Program-made: the position numbers and the translations under genes | NCBI GenBank assembly: GCA_002694345.1 | Contig: NZLV01000101.1 | Coordinates: forward strand, 1-5,607 | DNA from: Maricaulis sp. | GTDB taxonomy: Bacteria; Pseudomonadota; Alphaproteobacteria; Caulobacterales; Maricaulaceae | Direction: 5' to 3' | DNA length: 5,607 nt | The notes under the pieces: generated by a model | The model's database searches: none | The model's input: only the letters and a program-made list of their open reading frames with translations | What the model was told of the DNA's origin: nothing | Part shown: piece after piece, positions 5,187-5,607 of the stretch | Numbering within the stretch: position 1 is the stretch's first letter | Layout: each line of letters opens with the position of its first letter

Positions 5187-5607
5187 CGCGCCAGCAGCGT
5201 ATCCAGCAGCTCGATGACCTGGACCGAAGCCGCATCCATGCGGGCATAGGCCTCCAGCGCGCCCGCCTTGTCACCGGCCTGGCAACAGCGCGCGGCCTCC
5301 TTGCCCTCGGCATGAACCACGGCATGGGGCGTCTCCAGCGCCTGAAAGGCCGGGTGCGATACCAGATCGGCATCACTGACTTGGTCATACCATTTGCCCA
5401 GCCGGCAGGCGTGGTGGTCCGCCAGCTCTGACGGGTCGACCGTTTGCCGGCCGACCAGCATTTCCGCCAGATGCTTCTTCCACAACAAATGGTCCGACTT
5501 GGCGCGGAACAGGACATAGTCCTCGATCGTGCGGGTGTCGTACTCGAGGAAGCTCTGCTCCACGACACGTTCGGACGCCGAGACCGCCTCGATCACTTCC
5601 TCGGTCC
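5183..5607 (-). CDS. C-terminal part of a CZB (zinc-binding) domain protein, probably a chemoreceptor
   Basis: The - strand frame is open at the right edge and ends at 5183-5185, so only the C-terminal 141 or so codons are visible. A GTG at 5594-5596 is in frame, but coding continues past it (TEE before it) and I see no reason to take it as the start. The part after an initial helix is a CZB domain. It contains DYVLFRAKSDHLLWKKHL, then DHHACRLGKWYD, then TPHAVVHAEGKEAA. The four zinc ligands are present: His (codon 5489-5491), Cys (5405-5407) and the HxxxH pair (5324-5326, 5312-5314). CZB at the C-terminus is typical of methyl-accepting chemotaxis proteins sensing zinc or hypochlorite; in diguanylate cyclases such as DgcZ it is N-terminal. 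The signalling region lies outside the window, so receptor identity is inference. The gene converges with the LysR gene. Confidence 0.85.
   Translation of the reverse strand, partial: TEEVIEAVSASERVVEQSFLEYDTRTIEDYVLFRAKSDHLLWKKHLAEMLVGRQTVDPSELADHHACRLGKWYDQVSDADLVSHPAFQALETPHAVVHAEGKEAARCCQAGDKAGALEAYARMDAASVQVIELLDTLLAR

Noticed and set aside
4960..5568. Second - strand frame (202 codons) overlapping the CZB gene and lysR
   Set aside because: It is Arg/Ser-rich out-of-frame translation covering the conserved CZB domain and the end of lysR.
1..5607. CRISPR array, insertion sequence, tRNA or riboswitch
   Set aside because: I saw no regularly spaced repeats, terminal inverted repeats with a transposase, cloverleaf or long structured leader on either strand.

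Overview
This is a GC-rich, densely coded chromosomal segment. It most resembles an alphaproteobacterium of the Caulobacterales/Maricaulales type. Three things point that way: the base composition, a LysR regulator of the LsrB/VtlR type, and a scarcity of GANTC sites (five found by eye in 5.6 kb), as expected where CcrM-type methylation operates. The assignment is inference; no rRNA or lineage marker gene is present. I see no mobile element, tRNA, rRNA, CRISPR array or phage signature.

Layout. Positions 1-167 hold the last 54 codons of an unrecognised + strand gene. Its stop overlaps the start of a small DUF442-type phosphatase-like protein (167-607). After a 106-bp gap containing a 14-bp palindrome comes thioredoxin reductase, trxB (714-1658). 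Next is an exported DUF547-family protein (about 1746-3011), then a 161-bp AT-richer gap with a promoter-like element and dyads, then an aldo-keto reductase (3173-4165). A strong hairpin (4184-4213) separates that gene from a LysR-type regulator (4293-5186). On the - strand, converging on the regulator and overlapping it by the 4 bp CTAG, is the 3' end of a gene whose C-terminus is a zinc-binding CZB domain (5183-5607, open at the window edge). It is probably a chemoreceptor.

How the genes may work together. TrxB supplies electrons from NADPH to thioredoxin. The aldo-keto reductase probably uses NADPH to reduce reactive carbonyls. The LysR protein resembles regulators that, as I recall, lie directly downstream of trxB in Rhizobiales and act in redox or envelope stress. 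A redox/stress neighbourhood is therefore plausible. The strong hairpin, the separate promoter-like sequence before the aldo-keto reductase and the 87-161 bp gaps argue against one simple operon. Only the first two genes show clear translational coupling.

Novelty. The window is mostly conserved-family genes and I do not see a convincing undescribed system. The points most worth checking are: (a) the LsrB-like regulator has no cysteine at all, so it cannot be a thiol switch; (b) the DUF547 protein has serines where I recall the family signature having cysteines; (c) paired dyads sit on the aldo-keto reductase promoter; (d) trxB and its usual LysR partner are separated by two extra genes.
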